Below are positions 55,743 to 63,224 of a DNA stretch of 64,000 nt, piece after piece. Numbering within the stretch: position 1 is the first letter of the stretch; each line of letters begins with the position of its first letter. Position numbers and translations under genes: made by a program. The stretch spans positions 62,001 through 126,000 of the forward strand of contig CAJTFG010000002.1 of assembly GCA_910575705.1 (NCBI GenBank), given 5' to 3'. The notes under the pieces are model-generated. The model ran no database searches, had not been told where the DNA came from, and saw only the letters and a list, made by a program, of their open reading frames with translations. This stretch comes from Erysipelotrichales bacterium (GTDB lineage: Bacteria; Bacillota_I; Bacilli_A; Erysipelotrichales; Erysipelotrichaceae).

Positions 55743-56471
55743 ATGAAGCGAAGCGGCGTCTTTTTTTCCATCATGATCTTATTGGGGGTATGGCAGCTGG
55801 CAGCAATGGGAATACAAAATGATTTTTTGATGCCGTATCCTATGGATGTCTTTTCTTTGATGGCAGTACAGTGTAGGGAATCTTCTTTTTATGAAATCGT
55901 GATACATACGTTATTTCGTTCTTTGCTTGGTCTTTCTTTGGCATTGTGCTGTGCTGCCCTTTGTGCGTTTCTCTCCTATTTTTATACATTTGTAAAGTAT
56001 TTACTGTCTCCTTTTATTCTATTGACGAAAAGCATACCGAATGTCTCTTATATCATCATCATTCTCGTTTGGTTTGGTTCACAGAGCAGTTCCGTCATCA
56101 TTCCTTTTCTGATCTTGTTTCCGGTGATATATGCGAATCTTTATAATGCATTGCTGCATATGGATCAGGATGTGAAAGACGTGATTCGCCTGTATCCGGA
56201 AACACCGTGGCGCATGCTGCAAAAAGTATACATACCGCTATTGCTTCCTGCGATCAACGCCAGTCTTTCCAGCGGCTTGGGGTTGGCTCTCAAGGTAGGT
56301 GTTATGGCAGAGATCATCGGTCAGGTACAGCTAGGTATCGGACGTCAGTTAAATATAGCGAGATTTAATATGGATATGACGGCTATTTTTGCATGGACGT
56401 TATGGATCATTTTATTGTTGTTGATTTTGGAGTGGATTCGTAAATATAGTATGGACAAATTAAAAAAGTAG
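55743..56471 (+). CDS. ABC importer permease (SsuC/ThiX-like)
   Basis: A 242-residue BPD_transp_1 permease with six membrane helices. The conserved cytoplasmic loop that contacts the ATPase is seen in YPETPWRMLQKVYIPLLLPA. It pairs with the lipoprotein upstream. The expected ATPase gene does not follow; instead the cassette cluster begins about 140 nt later. The ATPase may be elsewhere or lost. Confidence 0.88.
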   Translation: MKRSGVFFSIMILLGVWQLAAMGIQNDFLMPYPMDVFSLMAVQCRESSFYEIVIHTLFRSLLGLSLALCCAALCAFLSYFYTFVKYLLSPFILLTKSIPNVSYIIIILVWFGSQSSSVIIPFLILFPVIYANLYNALLHMDQDVKDVIRLYPETPWRMLQKVYIPLLLPAINASLSSGLGLALKVGVMAEIIGQVQLGIGRQLNIARFNMDMTAIFAWTLWIILLLLILEWIRKYSMDKLKK

Positions 56472-56610
56472 GTACGATTTTTCTATATATTGATTACTTC
56501 ACATAGTATATTCTTAAACGGAAGAGAGATTGTCAAGGATATTATGTATATTTTCTGTTAAGATGTATAGGAAGGTAGGACATATGTATATAAATTTATG
56601 ATAAATATAA

Positions 56611-56949
56611 AGAGGAAAAACCTATGGATCCTATCAATACCCAAGTACTTGGATCAGCTATAGCACGATTTCGTACGATCAGAAAATAATTCCCAGTGCT
56701 ACACGAACATGCTGGTCTGGCGGCATATCCGCCGGTCAATACTGTGATGGCAGCATATTACTCAATATATCATGGCAAAGCAAATCTGATGCGAACCATG
56801 AAGAAACATGGATGTCAACCCCTACGGCTACTGCTGTGTACGGAGGGAGTGGTGCATGGGATATTGGTTTGTTTGGTTATTTTAATTCCTATCAGGGATC
56901 TGCGCTATCTACTTCGAATGTATTCCGTTCTCAGCGTCCGGCTCTGTAG
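56611..56949 (+). pseudogene. Cassette 4: start-less coding segment ending in QRPAL
   Basis: Open frame from after TAA (56608-56610) to TAG 56947-56949, with no ATG, GTG or TTG in a sensible place. It reads G-K-T-Y-G-S-Y-Q-Y-P, then W-I-S-Y-S-T-I-S (AGC at 56662) and a core with TCWSGGISAGQYCDGS and TWMSTPTATAVYGG, ending FRSQRPAL and stop. The core is unrelated in detail to cassettes 1 and 2. An ATG-initiated 97-codon frame at 56696 is out of phase and spurious. Sequence upstream (56472-56610) is A/T-rich with nothing recognised. Confidence 0.7.
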
Positions 56950-56998
56950 ATATTCGATAACTATGATAGGCATCATAGTTCTATATTAAGATACAGAG
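56942..56998 (+). repeat. Two-stem structure following cassette 4
   Basis: Outer arms CTCTGTA (56942-56948) and TACAGAG (56992-56998) and inner arms AACTATGAT (56959-56967) and ATCATAGTT (56972-56980) are both perfectly paired. This copy is the best reference for comparing the others. Confidence 0.8.
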
Positions 56999-57051
56999 GG
57001 AAAATATTTAATACTGATATATGATTGTTGCTTTTTCTATGAGAGAATCCG

Positions 57052-57090
57052 TAAGTAATACCATATCGAATATGAAGGCTGCATTACTTA
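57052..57090 (+). repeat. Nested inverted repeats between cassettes 4 and 5
   Basis: TAAGTAAT (57052-57059) pairs with ATTACTTA (57083-57090), enclosing CATAT-CGA-ATATG (57062-57074). This echoes the outer/inner stem plan of the cassette structures but with unrelated sequence. Smaller hairpins (1709-1723 and 1727-1742) occur in the spacer of the first cluster. Confidence 0.5.
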
Positions 57091-57150
57091 GTAAGCTTTT
57101 ATTATGATAGATAAGAAGGTAGAAAAATAAGGTCAAGGGTTCTATTGTGA

Positions 57151-57384
57151 GGAAGCACGATTTCTGTTGCTCATCATATTCCTGTTATCATTGGTTCATC
57201 AGCAGTTGATTCCATGTCGTATGCGGCGGATGGATCATGTACGCCCGGGTTTGATTGTGGGTATTGGTCATCTAGTAATTACGATCTTCAATCATCTATC
57301 AATCTCTACATTTTTGGTTTGACTAATCCTGGTTCGGTTATTCTCGAGAAAAACCATCAAGTACGCCAGCGTCCGGCTCTGTGA
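57151..57384 (+). pseudogene. Cassette 5: start-less coding segment ending in QRPAL
   Basis: Open frame after TGA (57148-57150): G-S-T-I-S (AGC at 57154), then VAHHIPVIIGSSAVDS, a cysteine-containing part (GSCTPGFDCGYWSSS) and LYIFGLTNPGSVI, ending Q-V-R-Q-R-P-A-L and TGA 57382-57384. The CGYWSS ... G-S-V ... R-P-A-L pattern is the one most like DUF6273-type C termini. A one-base deletion relative to cassettes 2 and 3 just before the entry motif puts the stop there. No start codon or ribosome site. Confidence 0.7.
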
Positions 57385-57432
57385 ATGTAAGATAACTATG
57401 ATACGTATCATGGTTTTATATAAGATACAGAG
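57377..57432 (+). repeat. Two-stem structure following cassette 5
   Basis: Outer arms CTCTGTG (57377-57383) and TACAGAG (57426-57432) pair with one G-T wobble; inner arms AACTATGAT (57394-57402) and ATCATGGTT (57407-57415) pair with one T-G wobble around a self-complementary ACGT loop. Confidence 0.75.
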
Positions 57433-57611
57433 GGGAAAAGGGGATTGGGTATTTTACATATAATGTATTGGAAAGAAAACAGCAGTATCGTTATATATAG
57501 AAACATTTATAAAATTATTTTGAAACGAATGATTAAAGAGTATGGCACTCCTCATAATATCGTTTTATATAAAATATGCTTTTAACATAAGGATTGTATA
57601 AAAGAATTTAG

Positions 57612-57650
57612 AAAAACAACAGAAACTATCATAGTTCCTGTTGTTTTTTC
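57612..57650. terminator. Bidirectional terminator after cassette 5 / ribU
   Basis: GAAAAACAACAG and AACTAT pair with ATAGTT and CTGTTGTTTTTTC; T-runs exist on both strands. It lies just past the ribU stop on the minus strand. The stretch 57433-57611 shows no gene. Confidence 0.75.
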
Positions 57651-57677
57651 TTAAATCATATAATCCGCTTCTTTTTT

Positions 57678-58286
57678 TTATTTTAATAACGGGGAGATCT
57701 TTTTATAAGAGATGAACACGATCAGTGAGCTGAGCACTCCCTTGATCAGGTTGAATGGGCAATTCATCAGCAATACAAATGTTTTCAGGTCGGTAACGGA
57801 AGCATTTAATTTTGTTCCCATTTCGATGATCGTTTCAATCGGCCATCCGAATACCCCCGCATACAGAGGCAATACGATAAAATAGTTTACAAGCGCTCCG
57901 ATCACAACGAGAGATAACGTACCTATGCACATGCCGATAATAGCACTTTTCATCGTCTTTTTGTGTTGATAGATATAAGCGGCAGGAACGACGAAGGAAC
58001 ATCCCATAATGAAATTCGCCAGTTCACCGATACCTCCGGTCATCGTGCCGTTCAGCAACAGATTTAAAACGACTTTCAAAGCTTCGATGATGATGGCCGG
58101 CAGCCATCCTAAAGCGAACCCGCCGATCATGACGATGACTTCGTCTAACCCCAGTTTATAAAATGGTGGGAAGAACGGTATTGCTACCTCGAAGAGCATG
58201 ACGATAACGGCGATAGCTCCCAGAATAGCGATCTTTGCAATCAAATTCACATGCGAATACTTTTTTGTTGAAACTTCTGCTGACAT
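57678..58286 (-). CDS. ribU: Riboflavin ECF transporter S component
   Basis: A 202-residue membrane protein with six hydrophobic segments that binds riboflavin and works with the shared EcfAA'T module. Seen: the N-terminal IAKIAILGAIAVIVMLFEV (A-x-x-x-A contact helix), ALGWLPAIIIEALKVVLNLL, and NCPFNLIKGVLSSLIVF near the end (N-x-x-K-G riboflavin-site region). An FMN riboswitch in its leader settles the substrate. Ribosome site AAAGGAGGAAT. Confidence 0.94.
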   Translation of the reverse strand: MSAEVSTKKYSHVNLIAKIAILGAIAVIVMLFEVAIPFFPPFYKLGLDEVIVMIGGFALGWLPAIIIEALKVVLNLLLNGTMTGGIGELANFIMGCSFVVPAAYIYQHKKTMKSAIIGMCIGTLSLVVIGALVNYFIVLPLYAGVFGWPIETIIEMGTKLNASVTDLKTFVLLMNCPFNLIKGVLSSLIVFISYKKISPLLK

Positions 58287-58325
58287 TTTTTATTCCTCCT
58301 TTGTACTGTCAGCCTTTTTTACCGA

Positions 58326-58352
58326 AATAAAAAAGGTTTTCAACAAACCTTT
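58326..58352 (-). terminator. Riboswitch-controlled terminator of ribU
   Basis: On the minus strand AAAGGTTT pairs with AAACCTTT around GTTG, followed by T residues. It lies between the FMN aptamer and ribU and is the expected expression platform: FMN binding should favour termination. Confidence 0.75.
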
Positions 58353-58377
58353 AGGGACATAAAAAAACATATGTTTA

Positions 58378-58485
58378 ACTTCTTTCATCCAGACTATACT
58401 GTCGCCACCGGAGTTTCACCGGTTCTGCCTTAGTGGCTTGCGGGGTTTACCGCCGATTGGGAATTTCACCCGACCCTGAAGTTTT
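58378..58485 (-). promoter_or_regulatory. FMN riboswitch (RFN element)
   Basis: On the minus strand the aptamer shows its conserved blocks in order: AGGGTCGGGTGAAATTCCC, GGCGGTAA, AACCCCGC, GCAGAACCGGTGAAACTCC, GGTGGCGACAGT and AGTCTGGATGAAAG. All six helices can form. Confidence 0.96.
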
Positions 58486-58494
58486 GTCGCTGAT

Positions 58495-58523
58495 ACTATA
58501 TCATTGTATGCTTATATTGTCAA
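58495..58523 (-). promoter_or_regulatory. Promoter of the ribU transcript
   Basis: Minus strand TTGACA (plus 58518-58523), 17-nt spacer, TATAGT (plus 58495-58500), just ahead of the riboswitch. Confidence 0.8.
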
Positions 58524-58625
58524 TGCTTTCCGTTCTTTGTAAATTCTACATTACACTTTATGATTGATGTACAGATGACATTTCATATGGTTGGTGCTAT
58601 AATTTCTTTCACAGGAGCTGATGTT

Positions 58626-59018
58626 ATGAAAATGTTTCGTCAATGGATGGCCGGCCGTCACGGACCTGATGAACTCAGTTTTGCGATCCTGATTCTGTTT
58701 ATGATCTGTTGGGGGCTATCCTTGTTTTTTCCGTCTCGTATCTGGTTGGTTTTGGAAATGCTGCTGGCAGTTCTTTGTTATTATCGGATTTTTTCCAAGC
58801 GTCATTTTAAGCGATCACAGGAAAATGCCCGTTTCCTGCGTTATTATGATATGGTTCGATTTAAGGTGCAGCATGTGAAGCACCGCTTTCATGAGCGAAA
58901 GACACACCGTTTTTATACGTGCCCTAATTGTCGTCAGAAACTTCGTGTTCCTAAAGGCAAAGGGAGCATCGTGATCACATGTCCGAAATGCCGGACAAAG
59001 TTTGAAAAGCGCACATAG
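58626..59018 (+). CDS. Small membrane protein with C-terminal zinc ribbon
   Basis: A 130-residue protein with two hydrophobic segments (~residues 22-40 and 43-60) and a C-terminal zinc-ribbon: C-P-N-C ... C-P-K-C in YTCPNCRQKLRVPKGKG and ITCPKCRTKFEKR. The basic linker between is rich in R, K and H. Such proteins are common and uncharacterised in Bacillota. ATG 58626 follows ACAGGAGCTGATG; a TATAAT box lies at 58598. Frames starting at 58560 begin before the promoter and are rejected. Confidence 0.82.
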   Translation: MKMFRQWMAGRHGPDELSFAILILFMICWGLSLFFPSRIWLVLEMLLAVLCYYRIFSKRHFKRSQENARFLRYYDMVRFKVQHVKHRFHERKTHRFYTCPNCRQKLRVPKGKGSIVITCPKCRTKFEKRT

Positions 59019-59027
59019 TGCGTTTTT
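59005..59027 (+). terminator. Terminator overlapping the zinc-ribbon gene stop
   Basis: AAAAGCGCAC pairs with GTGCGTTTTT around ATA (stop codon within). Confidence 0.75.
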
Positions 59028-59064
59028 CGGTTATCTGATAGATTTTCATCAGATAACCGAAAAA
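59023..59064. repeat. Long perfect 17-bp inverted repeat
   Basis: TTTTTCGGTTATCTGAT (59023-59039) and ATCAGATAACCGAAAAA (59048-59064) are perfect complements around an 8-nt loop. The T tract is on the outer left and the A tract on the outer right on both strands, so after the stem there is no additional U-run. It could still stop polymerase, or mark an insertion boundary of the VanZ region. Confidence 0.6.
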
Positions 59065-59139
59065 ATGACTGTTTGTTTCCGGAGTGATATAATTTATGCT
59101 AAAGAGAACGATAAACAGTAATTTGTAAGTGAGGTAACT

Positions 59140-59658
59140 ATGAAGGAAATAATAGATTTTATTGTTTTGATACTTTTATATGTTTTTATACTATATAAAA
59201 AATGGAAAGTGAAAGGAAAAGATGTATTGCTTGTAAATACTATAATGTATATATATTTATCATTTGTATTATATTTTACGTTAATGCCGATAATAACAGC
59301 TTTACCATTTATATTTAATCACCCGTATATTTCCATGAATTTAGTTCCTTTTATTGACGTTTTAGATGGTAGAGGAGATTTTGCTAGACAAGTCGGATTA
59401 AATGTTGTAATGACAATTCCTTTTGGATTTTTATTGCCTTTAGTAAAAAAAGCAAATGTTAAAGTGTCAAAAGTTGTTTTATATACTTTTTTATTGAGTT
59501 TATTCATAGAATTGCTACAACCTTTAATAAACGATTTTCGATCATCAGATATAACGGACTTAATAACAAATGTGATAGGCGGATTTATTGGGTATCTACT
59601 ATATTTAATATTCAAGCCGTTAACAACCAGAGTATTAAATTATATAAATAAAAATTAA
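59140..59658 (+). CDS. VanZ-family membrane protein
   Basis: A 172-residue membrane protein with about five hydrophobic segments. VanZ hallmarks are SMNLVPFIDVLDG, NVVMTIPFGFLLPL, LSLFIELLQPLI and SSDITDLITNVIGGFIGYLL. VanZ relatives confer low-level teicoplanin resistance in some hosts, but most have no known role. The codon use is strikingly A/T-rich (ATA, TTA, AAA), unlike its neighbours, suggesting recent transfer. The start follows GTGAGGTAACT, weak. Confidence 0.88.
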   Translation: MKEIIDFIVLILLYVFILYKKWKVKGKDVLLVNTIMYIYLSFVLYFTLMPIITALPFIFNHPYISMNLVPFIDVLDGRGDFARQVGLNVVMTIPFGFLLPLVKKANVKVSKVVLYTFLLSLFIELLQPLINDFRSSDITDLITNVIGGFIGYLLYLIFKPLTTRVLNYINKN

Positions 59659-59659
59659 A

Positions 59660-59749
59660 CGGTACAAAGACAAATCTCAGTTTCTAGGTGCATTTGATAT
59701 AACGAAAGTATCTCATTTTGAGGAAGTGATTCAGCTAATTAACACATAA
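59660..59749 (+). pseudogene. Orphan gene tail downstream of VanZ
   Basis: A 29-codon open frame directly after the VanZ stop (RYKDKSQFLGAFDITKVSHF then EEVIQLINT and TAA) has no start. It reads like the C terminus of a protein rather than random sequence but I do not recognise the family. Probably the remains of a gene truncated when the VanZ segment entered. Confidence 0.35.
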
Positions 59750-59815
59750 AAACTAAATAGAATATAGGAAAGACGGTTGCTTTCAAATGAGAAACTGATC
59801 GTCCTTTTCTATATG

Positions 59816-59842
59816 CATAAAAAAAGCAGCCGCAGCTGCTTA
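59816..59842 (-). terminator. Terminator for typA
   Basis: On the minus strand AAGCAGC pairs with GCTGCTT around TGCG, with seven T following. It overlaps the typA stop codon. Confidence 0.82.
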
Positions 59843-61675
59843 AACTTCTTCTTCGGCGATCCTATCACGATAGTACTGACGACGTTCCTGAGGCGTAAGT
59901 CCTTTTTTGCGGACACGTATCGCATCAGGTGTCAGTTCGACAAGCTCATCATCGTTGATAAATTCCAGCGCTTCTTCCAGTGACATGATCTTAGGCGGGG
60001 TTAACCGCATGGCTTCGTCATTACCGCTGGAGCGAATGGCCGTCAGCTTCTTATTTTTCAAAGGATTGACATCCATATCGATATTGCGTGCGGATTCACC
60101 GATGATCATCCCTGCATATACTTCTGTTTGCGGAGAGATGAACAATGTGCCGCGTTCCTGCAGATTCCATAAAGCATAGGTCATGGCCGATCCGGTTTCG
60201 GTGGAGATCATCGCCCCGTTTGCACGCTGATTGATTTCACCTTTATAAGGAGTATAGCCGCTGATGCGGCGTACCAAGGTTCCTTCTCCCCGCGTATCGT
60301 TGATAAATTCACTGCGATATCCTAACAGACCGCGGGTAGGCGCTTCATATATGATCTTCGTATAGCCGTTTTCATCTACCATATCGATCATCGTACCTTT
60401 TCGTAAGTTTAACTTATTGATGACGGTACCGCTGTATTCCTCTGGAACGAGGGCAACGACTTCTTCCATCGGTTCTACGGTTTTTCCGCTGGCATCCTTA
60501 TGTAAGATGACCTCCGGCTTACTGACGGCTACTTCATAGCCTTCACGGCGCATATTCTCTAATAGAACGGACAGATGAAGCTCTCCGCGTCCGCTTACTT
60601 TGAAGACATCTCCGCTTTCCGTCGGTTCTACTTTCAAGCCGACATTTACTTCCAGCTCTTTTTCCAGACGCTCTTTTAAGTTGCGGCTCGTAACGAATTT
60701 TCCGCTTCTTCCCGCAAATGGGGATTTGTTAACGATAAAATTCATGCTCAGTGTCGGTTCTTCGATCGCAATGCTCGGCAGAGGGTCGATATGATCGCGA
60801 AGACAGAGCGTTTCGCCGATGGAAATATCCGCTATTCCCGCTACGACTACGATATCGCCGCTGTGCGCTTCGGATACCGTCGTACGGTTCAACCCGCGGT
60901 AGGTAAAAACTTGCGATGTCGTCTGGTTGCGAATATTGCCGTTGCTATCACATACGGCTATTGCCATCTGCGGTTTCAATACGCCTTTATAGATTCTGCC
61001 GATCCCCAAACGGCCAATGTATTCATCATAAGCGAGGGCAGAGACTTGCATTTGAAGAGGTTCCTCGTCCTGATCGGGATATACGCTGCAATGCTGCAAT
61101 ATCGTCTTAAACAAAGGTTCGATATTATCGCTCGGTGTATCCATGTCATACTGAACGATGCCTTCTCTTGCGATTCCATATAAAATAGGAAAATCCAGCT
61201 GTTCATCCGTTGCATTCAGATCTAAGAAGAGATCGTAGACTTCATCGACGACTTCCTGAGCACGCTGATCTTTTTTATCGATCTTATTGATCAGAAGGAT
61301 CGGACGCAATCCGATTTCTAAGGATTTGCTTAAAACAAAGCGCGTCTGCGGCATCGGCCCTTCGCTTGAATCGACAAGCAAAATTACCGTATCAACGGTT
61401 TTGATGATGCGTTCTACCTCGCTTGAAAAATCCGCATGCCCGGGAGTATCTACGATATTTATTTTAACGCCGTCATGGATGACAGAGCAGTTTTTAGAAT
61501 AAATGGTAATTCCTCTTTCGCGCTCCTGATCGTTGCTGTCCATGACGCAGTCGACGACTTTTTCGTTGCTGCGGAAAACGTCGCTTTGGCGCAGGAAAGC
61601 GTCTACCAGTGTCGATTTACCGGCATCGACATGCGCGATCACCGCGATATTGATAATTTTTTCTTTCGTATTCAT
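59840..61675 (-). CDS. typA: Ribosome-associated GTPase TypA/BipA
   Basis: A 611-residue translational GTPase involved in 50S assembly and stress adaptation. G1 AHVDAGKST, G2 region RERGITIYSKN, G3 DTPGHADF, G4 NKIDKKDQ; domains III and V follow as in EF-G, and the BipA-specific C-terminal domain carries GLLGYRSEFIND, TRGEG and the GAMISTETGSAMTYAL stretch. The length matches the family (~610). It is a single-gene transcript. Confidence 0.96.
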   Translation of the reverse strand: MNTKEKIINIAVIAHVDAGKSTLVDAFLRQSDVFRSNEKVVDCVMDSNDQERERGITIYSKNCSVIHDGVKINIVDTPGHADFSSEVERIIKTVDTVILLVDSSEGPMPQTRFVLSKSLEIGLRPILLINKIDKKDQRAQEVVDEVYDLFLDLNATDEQLDFPILYGIAREGIVQYDMDTPSDNIEPLFKTILQHCSVYPDQDEEPLQMQVSALAYDEYIGRLGIGRIYKGVLKPQMAIAVCDSNGNIRNQTTSQVFTYRGLNRTTVSEAHSGDIVVVAGIADISIGETLCLRDHIDPLPSIAIEEPTLSMNFIVNKSPFAGRSGKFVTSRNLKERLEKELEVNVGLKVEPTESGDVFKVSGRGELHLSVLLENMRREGYEVAVSKPEVILHKDASGKTVEPMEEVVALVPEEYSGTVINKLNLRKGTMIDMVDENGYTKIIYEAPTRGLLGYRSEFINDTRGEGTLVRRISGYTPYKGEINQRANGAMISTETGSAMTYALWNLQERGTLFISPQTEVYAGMIIGESARNIDMDVNPLKNKKLTAIRSSGNDEAMRLTPPKIMSLEEALEFINDDELVELTPDAIRVRKKGLTPQERRQYYRDRIAEEEV

Positions 61676-61803
61676 ATGTATTCCACCTTTTGAATTTCAC
61701 GTATTATCATACCTCGAAAACAGAAAGATTACAATTTTTTTTGCTATTTTACGTATTATTTTCCTCTGTGTAGAACTATACTGTATGGAACAGGTGATAA
61801 TGA

Positions 61804-63126
61804 ATGAAAAAGCAAATGCTATGCGGTTTCATGGTTCTCATGCTGCTATGCGGCTGTACGCCGAAAAAGCTGGAGGGAACCGTCAACCCTCATCGTGAAT
61901 ACGGAGAACAGCAAAGTGAATTATCGTATGACGAACATTACGTTACGTCTTTAACGTATCCGAAAACGGATATTGAAGAGCTGGATACTGCCATTGTGGA
62001 GTCCGTTCGTCATCATCAGGATCGTTTTTTGGCAGAAGTGGCTAATTATAAGGAGGAAGCGATTGCCGAATTCAATGTTTCTTATCAATCCTATATCAAA
62101 GATGATCGCTATATATCAGTAAAGCTTGATTTTTATCGTACGATCTATCAGACATCGGAAACGGTAGAGACCTTTGTGTATGATGCCGAGGAGCGAAAAC
62201 TGATCGATCTGTATGATATTTACGAGGATGAAGCTTTGCCGGATCTGTCTGCTTTTGCGGTGTCGTATTTTCAGAAGAACTTCCCGCAGGAATGCAATAC
62301 GCAGGAATTTAAAATTGCCAGCGCTCCTACGATTGCCAATTATAATCAGTTTGTATTACGCAAGGATGCCATCGTGTTTTATTTTCAGGAAGGAACGCTC
62401 TTTGATCGCTTGGCGACATTGGAAGTGCCGTATGAACAGATCGAAGATCATGTGGATATAAAGGAGGAAAGGCAAGTATTTGTCGCTTATGATCAAGTGC
62501 TGAACGAACCGGTAAAAGAGATCGATCCGAATAAACCGATGGTTGCTTTGACATTGGATGACGGCCCTTCTAAAAAATATACGCCGATCATTTTGGATAC
62601 TTTGAGAGAATATAATGCCAGCGCGACGTTTTTTGTGTTAGGCTCCAAAGCGGAAAGTGAACCGGAATTATTACAGCGTATGATCTTGGAAGGAAATGAA
62701 ATAGGAAATCATACGTATTCGCACAAGCAGCTGACAACGTTATCTAAAGAAAGAATAGAAGATGAGATCGCCCATACGCAGGAAGTTATTTATAAGATGA
62801 CCAGCACGTATCCGCAGATGATCCGTCCGCCTTATGGTTCTCGCAACGATACGGTATTTCAATGTGCGGCAGATAAAAAAATCGTCGCATGGACGATCGA
62901 TACGGAAGACTGGCGCAGTCAGGATGTGCAGCAGATCGTGGAAAAGGTATTGAATGAAGTAGAGGATGGCTCCATCATATTGATGCACGATATGTACGCA
63001 TCGACTGCCGAGGCGGTAAAAATTTTGGTTCCGGAATTGCAGGATCGCGGATATCAGCTGGTAACCGTGTCCGACTTGTATGCATATGGAAAAAACAAAG
63101 CGGGGAAGATCATGGAAGGAAAGTAG
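61804..63126 (+). CDS. Polysaccharide deacetylase lipoprotein (PdaC-like)
   Basis: A 440-residue lipoprotein: lipobox LLCGC (cysteine ~18), an extracytoplasmic DUF4163/DUF3298-type region (~60-220, LTYPKTDIEELDTAIVE, YDIYEDEALPDLS), and a NodB catalytic domain: ALTLDDGPSKKYT (D-D), GNEIGNHTYSHKQL (H-x-x-x-H zinc site), RPPYGSRND (catalytic R-P-P-Y-G), DTEDWRS and ILMHDMY. It resembles Bacillus PdaC, which deacetylates peptidoglycan or chitooligomers. The start follows AGGTGATA. Confidence 0.92.
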   Translation: MKKQMLCGFMVLMLLCGCTPKKLEGTVNPHREYGEQQSELSYDEHYVTSLTYPKTDIEELDTAIVESVRHHQDRFLAEVANYKEEAIAEFNVSYQSYIKDDRYISVKLDFYRTIYQTSETVETFVYDAEERKLIDLYDIYEDEALPDLSAFAVSYFQKNFPQECNTQEFKIASAPTIANYNQFVLRKDAIVFYFQEGTLFDRLATLEVPYEQIEDHVDIKEERQVFVAYDQVLNEPVKEIDPNKPMVALTLDDGPSKKYTPIILDTLREYNASATFFVLGSKAESEPELLQRMILEGNEIGNHTYSHKQLTTLSKERIEDEIAHTQEVIYKMTSTYPQMIRPPYGSRNDTVFQCAADKKIVAWTIDTEDWRSQDVQQIVEKVLNEVEDGSIILMHDMYASTAEAVKILVPELQDRGYQLVTVSDLYAYGKNKAGKIMEGK

Positions 63127-63224
63127 AGCGATCTGCTTTTTTTCTTTATGAACGAAAAGGATAAGGATGTTCAGATCATCGAAAACATGGTACACTATAA
63201 AAGATCAGCAAAGGGGATGATTTG

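Noticed and set aside
56696-56989. 97-codon ATG-initiated frame in the second cassette cluster
   Set aside because: It is out of phase with the conserved S-T-I-S ... Q-R-P-A-L frame and shares no protein similarity with the other cassettes.
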